Assembly: GCA_023386315.1 (NCBI GenBank)
Contig: JAEWJZ010000008.1
Location: 62,001 to 126,000, forward strand
Length of the DNA: 64,000 nucleotides
Source of the DNA: Bacillota bacterium
GTDB lineage: Bacteria; Bacillota; Clostridia; Lachnospirales; Lachnospiraceae
Direction of reading: 5' to 3'
The notes beneath the pieces are model-generated. The model did not search any database. It was not told the DNA's origin and saw only the letters and a list, made by a program, of their open reading frames with translations. The translations under genes were made by a program, and so were the position numbers. Shown here in pieces: positions 52,152 through 61,813 of the stretch (its first letter is position 1; each line of letters opens with the position of its first letter).

Positions 52152-54293
52152 TCAGCCCTGACTTTCCGTGGGAATAAACACCCTGTTGCCAGCGGGATCC
52201 AGTCTGCCAAGTTCTGCCCTGACATAAAGGGCGGCCTCCTCACAGAACTGCTCCTGGCAGTTGATCAGTGTCTTTCCTCTCTTATCCGGTTTTTCCCATG
52301 TTCCGTCCAGCTGCAGAATATGAGTCTTTACATTGTCCTCTAATTGTACTTTCAGGACATGCATAATCCGTTCCAACAGTCTCTCATCCTCTACAGGGAA
52401 CATTATTTCCACCCGTTTATCAAGATTTCTAGGCATCCAGTCAGCACTTCCAAGATAAAGCTCCGGGCTTCCGTCATTTTCAAAATAGAAGATTCTGGCA
52501 TGCTCCAGGAAATTTCCAACGATGGAACGCACTGTGATATTTTCACTTAAACCGGGGACTCCTGCTTTCAGACTGCAGATTCCTCTGACAATGAGCTGTA
52601 TGGCCACTCCTGCACAGGAAGCCTCATACAGTGCAGCAATTACTTCTTTGTCACACAAAGAGTTCATCTTGGCTATAATATGAGCTGGCTTACCGGCAGC
52701 CGCATTCTTCGCTTCCCGCCGGATCATCTTTAGAAATCTGGCTCTCAGCCAGATAGGTGCCACCACCAGCTTGTTCCAGTGAAGGGGTTCCGAATACCCG
52801 GAAAGCATGTTAAATACTGCAGTCGCATCTTCTCCGATCTGTGGATTGCAGGTCATGAGGCCCAAATCCGTATAGAGCTTCGCTGTAGAATCGTTGTAAT
52901 TTCCGGTACCGAGATGAACGTAGCGGCGTATTCCGTCCTCTTCCCTGCGCACTACCAGGGTTATTTTGCTGTGAGTCTTTAATCCGACCAGTCCATAGAT
53001 TACGTGGCAGCCCGCTTTTTCCAGTTTTTTTGCCCAATTGATGTTATTTTCCTCATCAAAACGGGCTTTTAATTCCACCAGTACGGAAACCTGCTTTCTG
53101 TTATCAGCAGCTTCCAGAAGTGCTGCAATGATAGGGGAATTGCCGCTGACCCGGTAAAGCGTCTGTTTAATTGCCAGGACCTCCGGATCTCTGGCAGCCG
53201 TTTTTACAAACTGAACTACAGGGTCAAAGGTCTGGTAAGGATGATGAAGGAGAATATCCCCCTTGCGGATATTGGTGAAGATATCATCCTCATTCATCAG
53301 CTCAGGCACCTGCTGGGGAACGTATGGAACTTCCTTTAAATGCTCAAAACCTTTAATTGCGTACATCTTCATAAGAAAGGTCAGATCTAAGGGACCTGCA
53401 ATCTCAAATATGTCACTGGAGCTTATATTTAACTCTCTCTTTAAGATCTTTAAAAGGCGTTTATCCATTTTCTCTTCCACTTCAAGTCGAATGGCCTCTC
53501 CCCACTGGCGTTTCTTTAGCTGCTTTTCAATCTCTTCCAGAAGATCCACCGCTTCCTCCTCATCAATGGTAAGATCGGCATTTCTCATGACACGGAAGGG
53601 GTGGGTGGTAACAACATTGTAATTTAAAAACAGACTTTCCATGTTCCGCTCTATGATCTGCTCCAGAAGAATGAAGGATCTCTCCCCTGATTCACCGGCT
53701 GGAAGCTCCACGATTCTCGGCAGAACACTGGGAACCTGAACCATGGCAAATTCAAGCTCCTCTTCACCGCTTTTCTTTTTCAGAAGAGCAGCTATATTTA
53801 AGGATTTGTTCCGGATTAACGGAAATGGCCTGGAGGAATCCACCGCCATGGGAGTCAGAACCGGATAGACATCTCTTTCAAAATACGTATCTGCAAACTT
53901 CCCCTCTGCTTCACTTAAATCCTCATAGCTGGAGATGACACGCAGTCCGTTCTGTTTAAGGGCAGGAAGTATGGACCGGTTGTAAGTGGAATACTGCAGG
54001 GAAACAAGTTCATGAGTCTGCTCACTGATCCTTTCCAGCTGTTCATCGGCTTTCATACCGGCAATATCCGGCTTGGTATATTTTGCATGAACCATATCTT
54101 TTAGGGAAGCTACACGTACCATATAAAACTCATCAAGATTAGAAGCTGTGATGCTTAAAAACTTCAGCCGTTCAAAAAGCGGCAGATTTTTATCCCTTGC
54201 CTCGCTCAATACCCGGTAATCAAACTCAATCCAACTCAGTTCACGGTTAACATAATTATCCGGTTTGTTATATATTTCATTGATGTCTGCCAT
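52152..54293 (-). CDS. ppk: Polyphosphate kinase 1
   Basis: 713-aa PPK1 that polymerises ATP gamma-phosphate into polyphosphate. Domains in order: N (1-~105, NRELSWIEFDYRVL), head, C1 and C2. The autophosphorylated histidine is His441 (VGLKTHSKITLVVRR); a second conserved His460 is in RYVHLGTGNYND; the C2 HKD-like stretch is LGSADWMPRNLDKRVE. AGGAGGTT before the ATG, and the ATG overlaps the ppx stop by one base. Coupled with an exopolyphosphatase, so synthesis and breakdown are controlled together. Confidence 0.96.
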   Translation of the reverse strand: MADINEIYNKPDNYVNRELSWIEFDYRVLSEARDKNLPLFERLKFLSITASNLDEFYMVRVASLKDMVHAKYTKPDIAGMKADEQLERISEQTHELVSLQYSTYNRSILPALKQNGLRVISSYEDLSEAEGKFADTYFERDVYPVLTPMAVDSSRPFPLIRNKSLNIAALLKKKSGEEELEFAMVQVPSVLPRIVELPAGESGERSFILLEQIIERNMESLFLNYNVVTTHPFRVMRNADLTIDEEEAVDLLEEIEKQLKKRQWGEAIRLEVEEKMDKRLLKILKRELNISSSDIFEIAGPLDLTFLMKMYAIKGFEHLKEVPYVPQQVPELMNEDDIFTNIRKGDILLHHPYQTFDPVVQFVKTAARDPEVLAIKQTLYRVSGNSPIIAALLEAADNRKQVSVLVELKARFDEENNINWAKKLEKAGCHVIYGLVGLKTHSKITLVVRREEDGIRRYVHLGTGNYNDSTAKLYTDLGLMTCNPQIGEDATAVFNMLSGYSEPLHWNKLVVAPIWLRARFLKMIRREAKNAAAGKPAHIIAKMNSLCDKEVIAALYEASCAGVAIQLIVRGICSLKAGVPGLSENITVRSIVGNFLEHARIFYFENDGSPELYLGSADWMPRNLDKRVEIMFPVEDERLLERIMHVLKVQLEDNVKTHILQLDGTWEKPDKRGKTLINCQEQFCEEAALYVRAELGRLDPAGNRVFIPTESQG

Positions 54294-55861
54294 CAGGATA
54301 ACCTCCTCTTCTGCCTTAGTACAGGCCTGATACCAAATATCTCCTCAAAAAAATCCGCCTTCTGATTAAATGATAACGCTTCCAGTGTCATATCCCCTTC
54401 ATAAGATGTTGTTACCACAAGCTTACCATCCTTAACAATCATCCGGTTATCTGATAATTTTTGTTTATGACTGCGGTCCATGGAATTGGCAAGCCTTAAT
54501 ATTGCAGTCAGCTTGGCGATTAAGATGGTAATATCTTCATGAGACAACTCCCCTTTTGTATTGCGGAACAATTCTTCATTGAGCTGCACCCGGTTATAAT
54601 CAAATTCCACTCCGTTGTATCTTACCACATTGGCAATGATTTCCCGTTCCATATGAGACAGGCCAATAATTTCAGTTGACATAATTATGTTATAAGCGGA
54701 TTCGCTGGGCTTTCTCATGCTGATAAATTTACCGCAGGCATGCAGGATGGCAGCGATCTGCAAAAGAAGGCGCTCCCGTTTTCCCATACCGTGAAACTTT
54801 TTCATACTGTCGAAAATAGTGAGTACATATTTTTCCATATGGACGGTATGAGGACCGTGGCACTTGTACCGTTTTGCCATGTTCCTGGAAGCAGCAAGAA
54901 TATCCTCTGAAAAATCATGATGAAATTTGACTGACTTAGCCTCTTCCGCATATTCTGCAGCGATGCTGTCACATAAGCGGATTCCGGGGATCCAGAACAT
55001 CTCAGCTCCGGTCAGCTCCAGAACGCGCTTAAATATAATCGCGGCAGGGATGAGGAGAGCGGCATATTCTGCATTGACTCCAAACCGGTCCTGAATCTGA
55101 TCCAGAGACATCAGCTTAATCTTTTCATGGAATGCCATGAATTCCTCTGCAGTGATCCACTCTACCGGCTTTCCTCCATGACTTTCTCTGGACAGATAGA
55201 GAATACTTTCCCCGATACCGATGAGATTTTTAATCTCACGGTCTCTTAAATAAACCTTCCGGAATGTGTTTAACTCATTATCCACCATCTCTTCTATGAG
55301 GGTATTCTGCATCAAAGTACTCACCTGCATATCACCCATCATCTCACGAATTCTCAATACTCCAAGCATCAGATTCTGAGTGGATATGAGGGCATCCTTA
55401 TCAAATAAGGAAACCTGCATACTGCCGAACCCCACATCTACAATGGCAGTCCCCTTCTGTATAATCTTGTTAAACTCCGCATCCTTGGAAGCGATTGCCT
55501 TATAACTGATGAAGCGCTGCTCGGAGTTGCTGATAATCTGAACCTCAATACCGGTTCTTACCCGGATCTGATCCAGCACAATCTGACTGTTTTTTGCTTC
55601 CCGAAGTGCGCTGGTTGCATAGGCACGATATCCTGTCACTTTATAGGACTGCATAATATCTGCGAAGTCCTCGATCACTTTACACATTTCATCTACTAAT
55701 TCATAGCGGATTTTTCCATTTTTATAGGTGTCCCTTCCAAGGGCGATGACATGGCGGACATGATCAATCTTGCGGATTCCCGTTTTGGGGGAAATCTCAT
55801 AGATGCCAAGTTCAAGTTCAAAAGATCCTACATCAATAGCGGCAAATAATCTGATTGCCAT
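54293..55861 (-). CDS. ppx: Exopolyphosphatase / Ppx-GppA family
   Basis: 522-aa actin-fold phosphatase. The N-terminal AAIDVGSFELELGIYEIS and AIVDVGFGSMQVSLF are the two phosphate-binding loops; LLLQIAAILHACGKFIS in the C-terminal ~200 residues belongs to an HD-like domain. Such enzymes cut polyphosphate from its end or hydrolyse pppGpp. Start ATG at 55861 with GGAGG 6 nt upstream; the ATG 5 codons earlier lacks it. Its partner ppk follows with a 1-bp overlap. Confidence 0.93.
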   Translation of the reverse strand: MAIRLFAAIDVGSFELELGIYEISPKTGIRKIDHVRHVIALGRDTYKNGKIRYELVDEMCKVIEDFADIMQSYKVTGYRAYATSALREAKNSQIVLDQIRVRTGIEVQIISNSEQRFISYKAIASKDAEFNKIIQKGTAIVDVGFGSMQVSLFDKDALISTQNLMLGVLRIREMMGDMQVSTLMQNTLIEEMVDNELNTFRKVYLRDREIKNLIGIGESILYLSRESHGGKPVEWITAEEFMAFHEKIKLMSLDQIQDRFGVNAEYAALLIPAAIIFKRVLELTGAEMFWIPGIRLCDSIAAEYAEEAKSVKFHHDFSEDILAASRNMAKRYKCHGPHTVHMEKYVLTIFDSMKKFHGMGKRERLLLQIAAILHACGKFISMRKPSESAYNIIMSTEIIGLSHMEREIIANVVRYNGVEFDYNRVQLNEELFRNTKGELSHEDITILIAKLTAILRLANSMDRSHKQKLSDNRMIVKDGKLVVTTSYEGDMTLEALSFNQKADFFEEIFGIRPVLRQKRRLS

Positions 55862-55959
55862 ACGTGTCCTCCTCACTGCCCTCTTCAGGACAGTTTTTTT
55901 ACTATTCTACCTTATTTTTTTACCTTTTGTGTCAAATATCGGTAAAATCTGCAAAAATA

Positions 55960-57243
55960 TTAACACTTTTCCTGCTTTGCCAGAAGATAGGTGATAAACT
56001 GATTTGCTGTTCTGCCTGATAAGCCGCCATGACTAAGCTCCCATATATTTGCCTTTTCATACAGTTCCTCCAAAGGCATAGAAATCTGGCTGCGGGCTGC
56101 CAGCTGTTTTACAATCTCTTTAAATTCAGCAGGTTCCGGCGCTCCATAATAGATGGTTACTCCAAAACGGGCAACCAGGGAAAGCTTCTCCTGGACGGTA
56201 TCATTATTATGTAATTCATCATCCAGTTGCCTCTTGTCGCTGAATTTCTCACGGATTAAATGACGGCGGTTTGAGGTAGCATAGATTAAAACATTGCCTG
56301 GTTTCTTTGCAAGCCCTCCCTCTATGATAGCCTTTAAATACTTATATTCCAGTTCTGTATCCTCAAAAGATAAATCATCCATATAGATGATAAATTTATA
56401 ATTTCTGTCTTTTATCTGCTCCTGTATCTTTGAAAGAGTATGAAACTGATGCTTATAAACTTCAATAATCCGCAGCCCTTTGTCATAATATTCATTTAAA
56501 ATCGCTTTGATGCTTGATGATTTTCCAGTTCCACTGTCTCCGAACAAAAGAACGTTGTTGGCCGGTTTACCGTTTATAAACGCTTCTGTGTTCTCAATTA
56601 ATTTTTCTTTCTGCCGTTCATACCCCACAAGATCATTTAAATAAATGTGATCCATGCTTGTAATAGGTATAATCTTTGGATCCGTATCTGTCTCTTCCAC
56701 GCGAAAAGCTTTATTTAAGCCGAATTTACCCACGCCGAAATTTTTATAAAATGAAGTAATTTTCTCTCCGAACGCCTGAACATCCGGTGCCTTTTTTAAC
56801 TCCACTGCAAGCGTCACAATCTGATCCCGGATTCGTTTGTTATAGATTTTACTGTTTCCGTCATTAGCCCGATAATCAGAAAGAGCCGCCCATATGCCGC
56901 TTTCTTCCCCGCAGTCAAGTTTGCAGATGTCCTGGTCAAACAGCTCCTTCATAATTTTAAAATCATGGGCAGCCAGATCATTCAATGTGCCCTTAACAGG
57001 ACCCGTAATTTCACAGGAAGTGCTGTAAGCATTCTCGTGATCTGCAAGGCATAATGCTAAAAAACAATGCCAGAGATTCCCCTCAAAGCCATAGGACGAC
57101 GCCAGCTCGATTAGCTGACCGGCACAGGCACAGGATTCCGGCATTGTTTCTTTCATTTGCTCCGCTTGCGGAGTCAGCTGTCTTAAGATCTGGTCAAAAA
57201 GCTTCTGATATTTTAAATCCCGGTATAAAATCAGTTCCTTCAA
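55960..57243 (-). CDS. DUF815 AAA-family ATP-binding protein
   Basis: 427-aa cytoplasmic protein. The C-terminal half is a AAA-type ATPase: Walker A GDSGTGKS (235-242), Walker B IIYMDDLSFED (~286-296), and a sensor region around ATSNRRHLI. The N-terminal ~190 residues (Cys-rich at 38-40, 59 and others) are helical and specific to DUF815. Function is not established. TTG at 57243 is the start with GGGAGGAAT upstream. Adjacent to ppx (downstream) and pheA (upstream), apparently its own unit. Confidence 0.88.
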   Translation of the reverse strand: MKELILYRDLKYQKLFDQILRQLTPQAEQMKETMPESCACAGQLIELASSYGFEGNLWHCFLALCLADHENAYSTSCEITGPVKGTLNDLAAHDFKIMKELFDQDICKLDCGEESGIWAALSDYRANDGNSKIYNKRIRDQIVTLAVELKKAPDVQAFGEKITSFYKNFGVGKFGLNKAFRVEETDTDPKIIPITSMDHIYLNDLVGYERQKEKLIENTEAFINGKPANNVLLFGDSGTGKSSSIKAILNEYYDKGLRIIEVYKHQFHTLSKIQEQIKDRNYKFIIYMDDLSFEDTELEYKYLKAIIEGGLAKKPGNVLIYATSNRRHLIREKFSDKRQLDDELHNNDTVQEKLSLVARFGVTIYYGAPEPAEFKEIVKQLAARSQISMPLEELYEKANIWELSHGGLSGRTANQFITYLLAKQEKC

Positions 57244-57266
57244 TTTAATTCCTCCCTGTGTAAATG

Positions 57267-57296
57267 GAAGTCCGGCCTGGATCCAGGCCGAACTTC
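57267..57296 (-). terminator. Hairpin after pheA (weak U-tail)
   Basis: GAAGTCCGGCCTGGATCCAGGCCGAACTTC is nearly a perfect palindrome (14-bp arms, one mismatch; given as one 57267-57296 stem). It lacks a T-run, so it may be a partial terminator or processing site between pheA and the DUF815 gene. Confidence 0.55.
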
Positions 57297-57306
57297 TTAG
57301 TAAGCA

Positions 57307-58443
57307 TTAATAATTTCCCAAAACCCTCATATTGCGTCCTTCTTCTAAAATGCCCTTTAAAGCATTCTGAATCGAGGGTTCACTTAAATTTCCTTCCATA
57401 TCTACGAAGAAACGGTATTCCCAGTTTCTTCCGGGAATCGGTCTGGATTCAATCATAATCATGCTGATTCCGTTATAGATCATATTACTCAGAATGTTAT
57501 AGAGAGTACCGCTTTTATGGGGCAGTTCAAAACTGATACTGACTTTTTGTGCATCCTCCCGGTATATCCTTTTGTTGGACAGGATAATGAACCGTGTGGT
57601 ATTGCACTTGTTATGATTGACAGAAGCTTTAAGGACTTTCAGTCCATAGAGTCTGGCAGCAATCTCACTTGCTACAGCTGCCTGAGAAGGATCTCCTTCT
57701 TCTAAGATCTTTTTCGCAGCAGCAGCAGTATTCTCCACGCTGATCTGCTTCCAGTTCCTGTTATCATTTAGAAATTCCGAACACTGCATCAACGCCTGGG
57801 GGTGGGAAAATACAGTGCGGATGTCTTCCGGACTGGCATCCGGAAGTCCCAGCAGTGCATGGTTTACGGGTAAAAATGTTTCCGCCACTATATAATTGCT
57901 ATACTTCATCAGCAGGTCATAGTTATCAATCACTGCTCCTGCAGAGGAATTTTCAATGGGGAGTACGGCATAATCTGCACGTCCTGACTCCACTTCCTTC
58001 ATGGCATCCTCAAAAGTCGCCACATGATAAAAGCTTTTATCAGAGCCGAAATACTGAAGCGCAGCAGCATGGCTGTACGCACCCTCTACGCCCTGATAGA
58101 CCACACGGGCATCCGTCACAGGAATGGTTTTTACCGGACGAAAGGTCTCCTCCCCTTTCATTCCGTGTTCCGCCATCAGCTTATACTGATAATGGCGGCT
58201 GATAGTCATCATCTGGGTAAACAGTTCGCTGACTGCCTGCTTCATGAATCCGTCATCCACCATACCGGTTACGGAATCAATCTTTTGCATCTCTCTTTCC
58301 TTATCATAAACCGGTTTTCCGGTTTCAATCTTAAATTCAGCCACCTCACCGCTCAGTCTCATTCGCTTTTCAAACAACGCTACGATTTCACGGTCAATGC
58401 CGTCAAGCTGTTCTCTGATCTCCAGCAAGTCTAATTTTTTCAT
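57307..58443 (-). CDS. pheA: Bifunctional chorismate mutase / prephenate dehydratase
   Basis: 378-aa P-protein of phenylalanine synthesis. Residues 1-~85 are an AroQ chorismate mutase (LLEIREQLDGIDREIVALFEKRM), ~110-285 the dehydratase (VYQGVEGAYSHAAALQYF, PIENSSAGAVIDNYDLL, CNTTRFIIL), and ~295-375 a regulatory ACT domain with ISMIMIESRPI, the phenylalanine-binding ESRP motif. ATG at 58443 has GAGG at ~9 nt; an in-frame ATG 30 codons earlier overlaps plsC and is rejected. Feedback inhibition by phenylalanine is expected. Confidence 0.96.
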   Translation of the reverse strand: MKKLDLLEIREQLDGIDREIVALFEKRMRLSGEVAEFKIETGKPVYDKEREMQKIDSVTGMVDDGFMKQAVSELFTQMMTISRHYQYKLMAEHGMKGEETFRPVKTIPVTDARVVYQGVEGAYSHAAALQYFGSDKSFYHVATFEDAMKEVESGRADYAVLPIENSSAGAVIDNYDLLMKYSNYIVAETFLPVNHALLGLPDASPEDIRTVFSHPQALMQCSEFLNDNRNWKQISVENTAAAAKKILEEGDPSQAAVASEIAARLYGLKVLKASVNHNKCNTTRFIILSNKRIYREDAQKVSISFELPHKSGTLYNILSNMIYNGISMIMIESRPIPGRNWEYRFFVDMEGNLSEPSIQNALKGILEEGRNMRVLGNY

Positions 58444-58477
58444 ATGTCCATTCCTCTGCCTTATCTGTTGGTCTTCT

Positions 58478-59236
58478 TTACCGCCCTGCCAGCTTTCCCT
58501 GATGTGAAAGTTCTGCTTCCAGCATATCTTCAATCTGTTTTTTTACATAAGCACCCGGAAATTTTTTTAATTCCGGTTCCAGCTCCTTCACACGGAAGGG
58601 CTCTCCGAATTCAATGGTCACTTTAGAAGAACGAATGAATGGGAGGTGCTTTTCAAAAACTTCCGCAGTCCCGGTTATGGCAACAGGAACTACCGGGCAT
58701 CCGCTTTTTTCTGCTATTTTTAAGCTGCCTTCCTTAAAAGGAAGAAGCTTCCTGATATCTTCATTTGAATTGCGGGTTCCTTCCGGGAATATCCAAACAG
58801 AAATTCCACTTTTCACCTGCTCGATGCCCAGAAGAATGGTTTTTAACCCTTCCTTTAGATTCTGTCTGTCTAAAAACAGGCAGTTGACATATTTCATCCA
58901 GGTGGAGAGAAGGGGGATCTTTTCCATCTCCTTTTTTGCTACAAAACCAATCAGGCCGGGAACAGTGGTATAACCAACAAGAATATCGAAATAGCTTCTA
59001 TGGTTTCCCACATATAAGACTGCCTCGTTCTTTGGTATCTTTTCTTTCCCTTTCACTGTAATTTTAACACCTGCAAAAAACAGGATGATCTTAAATATCC
59101 ACCGCACTTTGGAAATACTCTGCTCATCACGATGACGGCGGTTCTTTTTTCCGATCAGGCTTTCAGCAATCAGTACCGGAATGCTTAAAATCAGGTAAAT
59201 AATAACGGTTGCTGCTACAAGAATAAATCGAATCAT
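58478..59236 (-). CDS. plsC: 1-acyl-sn-glycerol-3-phosphate acyltransferase
   Basis: 252-aa membrane-bound enzyme that makes phosphatidic acid from lysophosphatidic acid. One N-terminal helix (~4-24); catalytic HX4D is His79-Asp84 in NHRSYFD, and FPEGTRN is the acyl/phosphate-binding motif; LKIAEKSGCPVVPVAI follows. ATG at 59236 with GGAGG 9 nt upstream. Lies 34 bp before pheA and near cls: phospholipid functions cluster here. Confidence 0.95.
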   Translation of the reverse strand: MIRFILVAATVIIYLILSIPVLIAESLIGKKNRRHRDEQSISKVRWIFKIILFFAGVKITVKGKEKIPKNEAVLYVGNHRSYFDILVGYTTVPGLIGFVAKKEMEKIPLLSTWMKYVNCLFLDRQNLKEGLKTILLGIEQVKSGISVWIFPEGTRNSNEDIRKLLPFKEGSLKIAEKSGCPVVPVAITGTAEVFEKHLPFIRSSKVTIEFGEPFRVKELEPELKKFPGAYVKKQIEDMLEAELSHQGKLAGR

Positions 59237-59290
59237 TGGTCTAGTCCTCCATTCCATCTATTATATAGAATGGTTTCTTTAATTACAATA

Positions 59291-59761
59291 CTACCTGCCT
59301 TTCTTTTTTGTAATTTGTTCGAACAATAATCCCGTAGCAAACCACAGCGGTGCGAAATCAAGTCGGATCAGTCCGTCAATGTTGGTGCTCCTGCCGGTAT
59401 AGTCCCATGGGCACATTCCCCTGCCCCGCAAAAGCGATCCGGAAAAGTACTCCGCCACAAAGATCAGCACCATATAGAGAAATCCGTGACGGATGGCAAT
59501 ATCCGTCCGCGCTGCCGCCAGACCGGTTCTGGGATTAACCCAGCTGTCAATCAGCATTCCGATAGGCGCCAGTAATGCTCCGCAGCCATAAATAGGAAAC
59601 ATAAGAAGAGATGTCTGCCCCATCAGCCGCCAGTCATGGCGCAGAATGGAGTCTGTTGAAGTAAATAGTACCTCCAGGCACCAGCCTGTAACCCCGCATT
59701 TACAAAAATTTAAGGGTAATTCTTTTAGGTTTAATTGTGATAGTATCTTCATAAGCTTCAT
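59291..59761 (-). CDS. Putative ABC-transporter type IV membrane protein (CmpB, PF06541)
   Basis: 156-aa membrane protein of the CmpB-like family: LEVLFTSTDSIL, FPIYGCGALLAPIG, EYFSGSLLRGRGMCPWDYTGRSTNIDGLIRLDFAPLW. Four predicted helices. The family name includes ABC transporter, but no ATPase is coded nearby, so real function is unknown. The ribosome site is poor, and ATG at 59761 or at 59752 is possible. Lies between cls and plsC on the same strand. Confidence 0.83.
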   Translation of the reverse strand: MKLMKILSQLNLKELPLNFCKCGVTGWCLEVLFTSTDSILRHDWRLMGQTSLLMFPIYGCGALLAPIGMLIDSWVNPRTGLAAARTDIAIRHGFLYMVLIFVAEYFSGSLLRGRGMCPWDYTGRSTNIDGLIRLDFAPLWFATGLLFEQITKKKGR

Positions 59762-59805
59762 TATGTGCCGGTCATGGAGATATTATGTTGCACTGTAAAA
59801 GAATT

Positions 59806-61317
59806 CTATAAAAGAGGTGAAAGAAGTCTGCTGCCCTGTTCCTTAATCCTGATAAAGATACCTCTGGCTTCATATCTCTCCGGTGTGATCTCTTCACATA
59901 CCTTTAAATCTTCCAGAAATAACGCTTCTAATTTTCTGGTCGTCTCTTCATCATAGATCACCGCATTGACTTCAAAGTTCAGTTCAAAGCTTCGGATATC
60001 CATATTGGCAGTTCCATAGGAGCTGACCCTTCCGTCTGTCATGACACCTTTTGAATGAAGAAAACCATTTTTATATGTGTAGCATCTGGCACCTTCGGAA
60101 AGCAGATCGCCCACATAGGAATAAGTAGCCCAGTAAACAAAGGGATGATCCGGCTTGCATGGGATCATAAGCCTGACATCCACTCCCGATCTGGCTGCAA
60201 CCCTGAGGGCAGAAAGCACCGCGTCGTCAGGAACAAAATAAGGAGTCTGAATGTAGATATGATGCTTTGCTTTGGAAAACAGCCGGATATAATTATCCCG
60301 GATCTGTCTGCTTCTGGCATCAGGTCCGCTGGCAATAATCTGAATACCAAGTTTTTTTTCTGTCTGGTTCATATCCACCACTCCCATATTATACAGACAG
60401 GCTCCGTCTTCGTCCTCACAGAAGTACGTCATATTTTTAAACAAATTTTCTCCTACCGCATAGTTCCAGTCCAGTGCAAAACGAATCTGAAGGCTTAAAA
60501 CAGAGCCGCCCTGAAGCTTTAGATGAGTATCTCTCCAGTAGCCGAATTTAGGATCTTTGGAAATATATTCTCTTCCAATATTAAATCCGCCCACGTAGCC
60601 GACCCGGTTATCAATAACAACAATCTTCCGGTGGTTTCGATAGTTAATACGCAGATGAAGCCTTCCTAATACCGGGGGGAAGAAGATCCCAACCTTAACA
60701 CCGCTTTCCTTTAATCTCTCCCATTTTGATTTACGCATGAACCGTCCGCCCATACCATCACAGAGTATCCGGACTTCCACACCTGCTTTTGCCCGTTCCA
60801 TTAATATGGGCATGATGGAATCAAACAGCTCGTCGTCCTTGATAATATAATACTGAAAATGAATAAACCGTACTGCTTTGGATAGTTCTTCCCTGAGATC
60901 CTTAAATTTTTTCTCTCCGTCTGTAAAGATCTCTACAGAATTATCAACGGTCAGAACAGAGCCTGAGGTTTCTAAATTGTATACCACAAGATCTGCATAA
61001 TCTCTTGCAAGCAATGTGTCCAGCCCGATATCATGGCTTTTTAGAAACTCCTCCTGATTTCTGGCAGAGTAACGCATCCGGTCCTCTACTTCCTTAACCC
61101 GGAACATCTTTCCTTTCCTCATATCCTGCCCCAGGATGAGATAAAAGAGGAATCCGAATACAGGTATAAAATACAGCGCTAAAAGCCAGGTCCAGACTGC
61201 CTTTGGGTCCCTCCGCTGAAAAAAAACAATGATAACAGAAAGAATCAGGTTTATATAGATTAAATGCTCCATTAACCAGCTCCATACAGATATAATCTGA
61301 TTCCAGACAGATTCCAT
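59806..61317 (-). CDS. cls: Cardiolipin synthase
   Basis: 503-aa phospholipase D-superfamily enzyme joining two phosphatidylglycerols. Two N-terminal helices (~3-24 and ~30-52), then two HKD motifs: RNHRKIVVIDNRVGYVGGFN near residue ~220 and FLHSKGVMTDGRVSSYGTAN near ~400. ATG at 61317 with GGGAGGG 8 nt upstream; the in-frame ATG 12 codons earlier lacks one. Belongs with plsC to the local lipid genes. Confidence 0.96.
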   Translation of the reverse strand: MESVWNQIISVWSWLMEHLIYINLILSVIIVFFQRRDPKAVWTWLLALYFIPVFGFLFYLILGQDMRKGKMFRVKEVEDRMRYSARNQEEFLKSHDIGLDTLLARDYADLVVYNLETSGSVLTVDNSVEIFTDGEKKFKDLREELSKAVRFIHFQYYIIKDDELFDSIMPILMERAKAGVEVRILCDGMGGRFMRKSKWERLKESGVKVGIFFPPVLGRLHLRINYRNHRKIVVIDNRVGYVGGFNIGREYISKDPKFGYWRDTHLKLQGGSVLSLQIRFALDWNYAVGENLFKNMTYFCEDEDGACLYNMGVVDMNQTEKKLGIQIIASGPDARSRQIRDNYIRLFSKAKHHIYIQTPYFVPDDAVLSALRVAARSGVDVRLMIPCKPDHPFVYWATYSYVGDLLSEGARCYTYKNGFLHSKGVMTDGRVSSYGTANMDIRSFELNFEVNAVIYDEETTRKLEALFLEDLKVCEEITPERYEARGIFIRIKEQGSRLLSPLL

Positions 61318-61458
61318 GTCAAATCCCTCCCTTCTCTTTCTATCCTGTTCCATAAACAGCCGATACCCTTATACATGAAACAGTTTTCCTTTTTTCTGCT
61401 CTTTCATTCTAATAATTTTATGGTCCGAAACCTGTAAATAGTCACAAATCATTTTTCC

Positions 61459-61493
61459 AAAAAAGGCCCCCGCAGCTGCGACGACCCTTTTTT
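61459..61493 (-). terminator. Weak terminator after the DUF4250 gene
   Basis: AAAAAAGG...CCTTTTTT arms (61459-61466 and 61486-61493) with GCAGCTGC inside. Short GC stem, T6 tail on the minus strand; moderate strength. Confidence 0.5.
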
Positions 61494-61504
61494 ATCCACT
61501 TCAC

Positions 61505-61687
61505 TCACATAAACTGATTTTTTTCATTGTCATACCGGTAGTCAATGGAAGCAAGAGACTTCATGATCTCTTCTTCCTCTATCCCCAGACTCAGACAGCA
61601 CTCATTTAAAGACGGATAAAAATCTCTCAGCTGAGTATTGATATAGCTGAGCAGCATAACCGGATCCTTTGGTATATTCGCCATCAT
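61505..61687 (-). CDS. DUF4250 domain protein (60 aa)
   Basis: 60-residue protein matching the DUF4250 pattern: IPKDPVMLLSYINTQLRDFYPSLNE, then a helix and ending SIDYRYDNEKNQF. The family is found mainly in Clostridia and has no known role. AGGAGATAA precedes two ATGs; the first (61687) is used. Monocistronic, divergent from the asparaginase gene. Confidence 0.85.
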   Translation of the reverse strand: MMANIPKDPVMLLSYINTQLRDFYPSLNECCLSLGIEEEEIMKSLASIDYRYDNEKNQFM

Positions 61688-61772
61688 TTTATCTCCTATC
61701 TCTGTTTGTCCCTCATTTTAACATATATTTCTTTGATTTTCAAGAAATGCCCTGTACGAATGGAAAAAGAAA

Positions 61773-61781
61773 TGCTACAAT
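61773..61781 (+). promoter_or_regulatory. Extended -10 promoter of the asparaginase gene
   Basis: TGcTACAAT at 61773-61781, 32 bp before the ATG; only a poor -35 (TGTACG) 17 bp upstream. Confidence 0.45.
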
Positions 61782-61813
61782 CAGGTTCATAATCCTTCAG
61801 GAGGTATATTCAA

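Noticed and set aside
60055..60498. Plus-strand ORF of 147 aa antisense to cls
   Set aside because: Shadow of the cardiolipin synthase HKD region.
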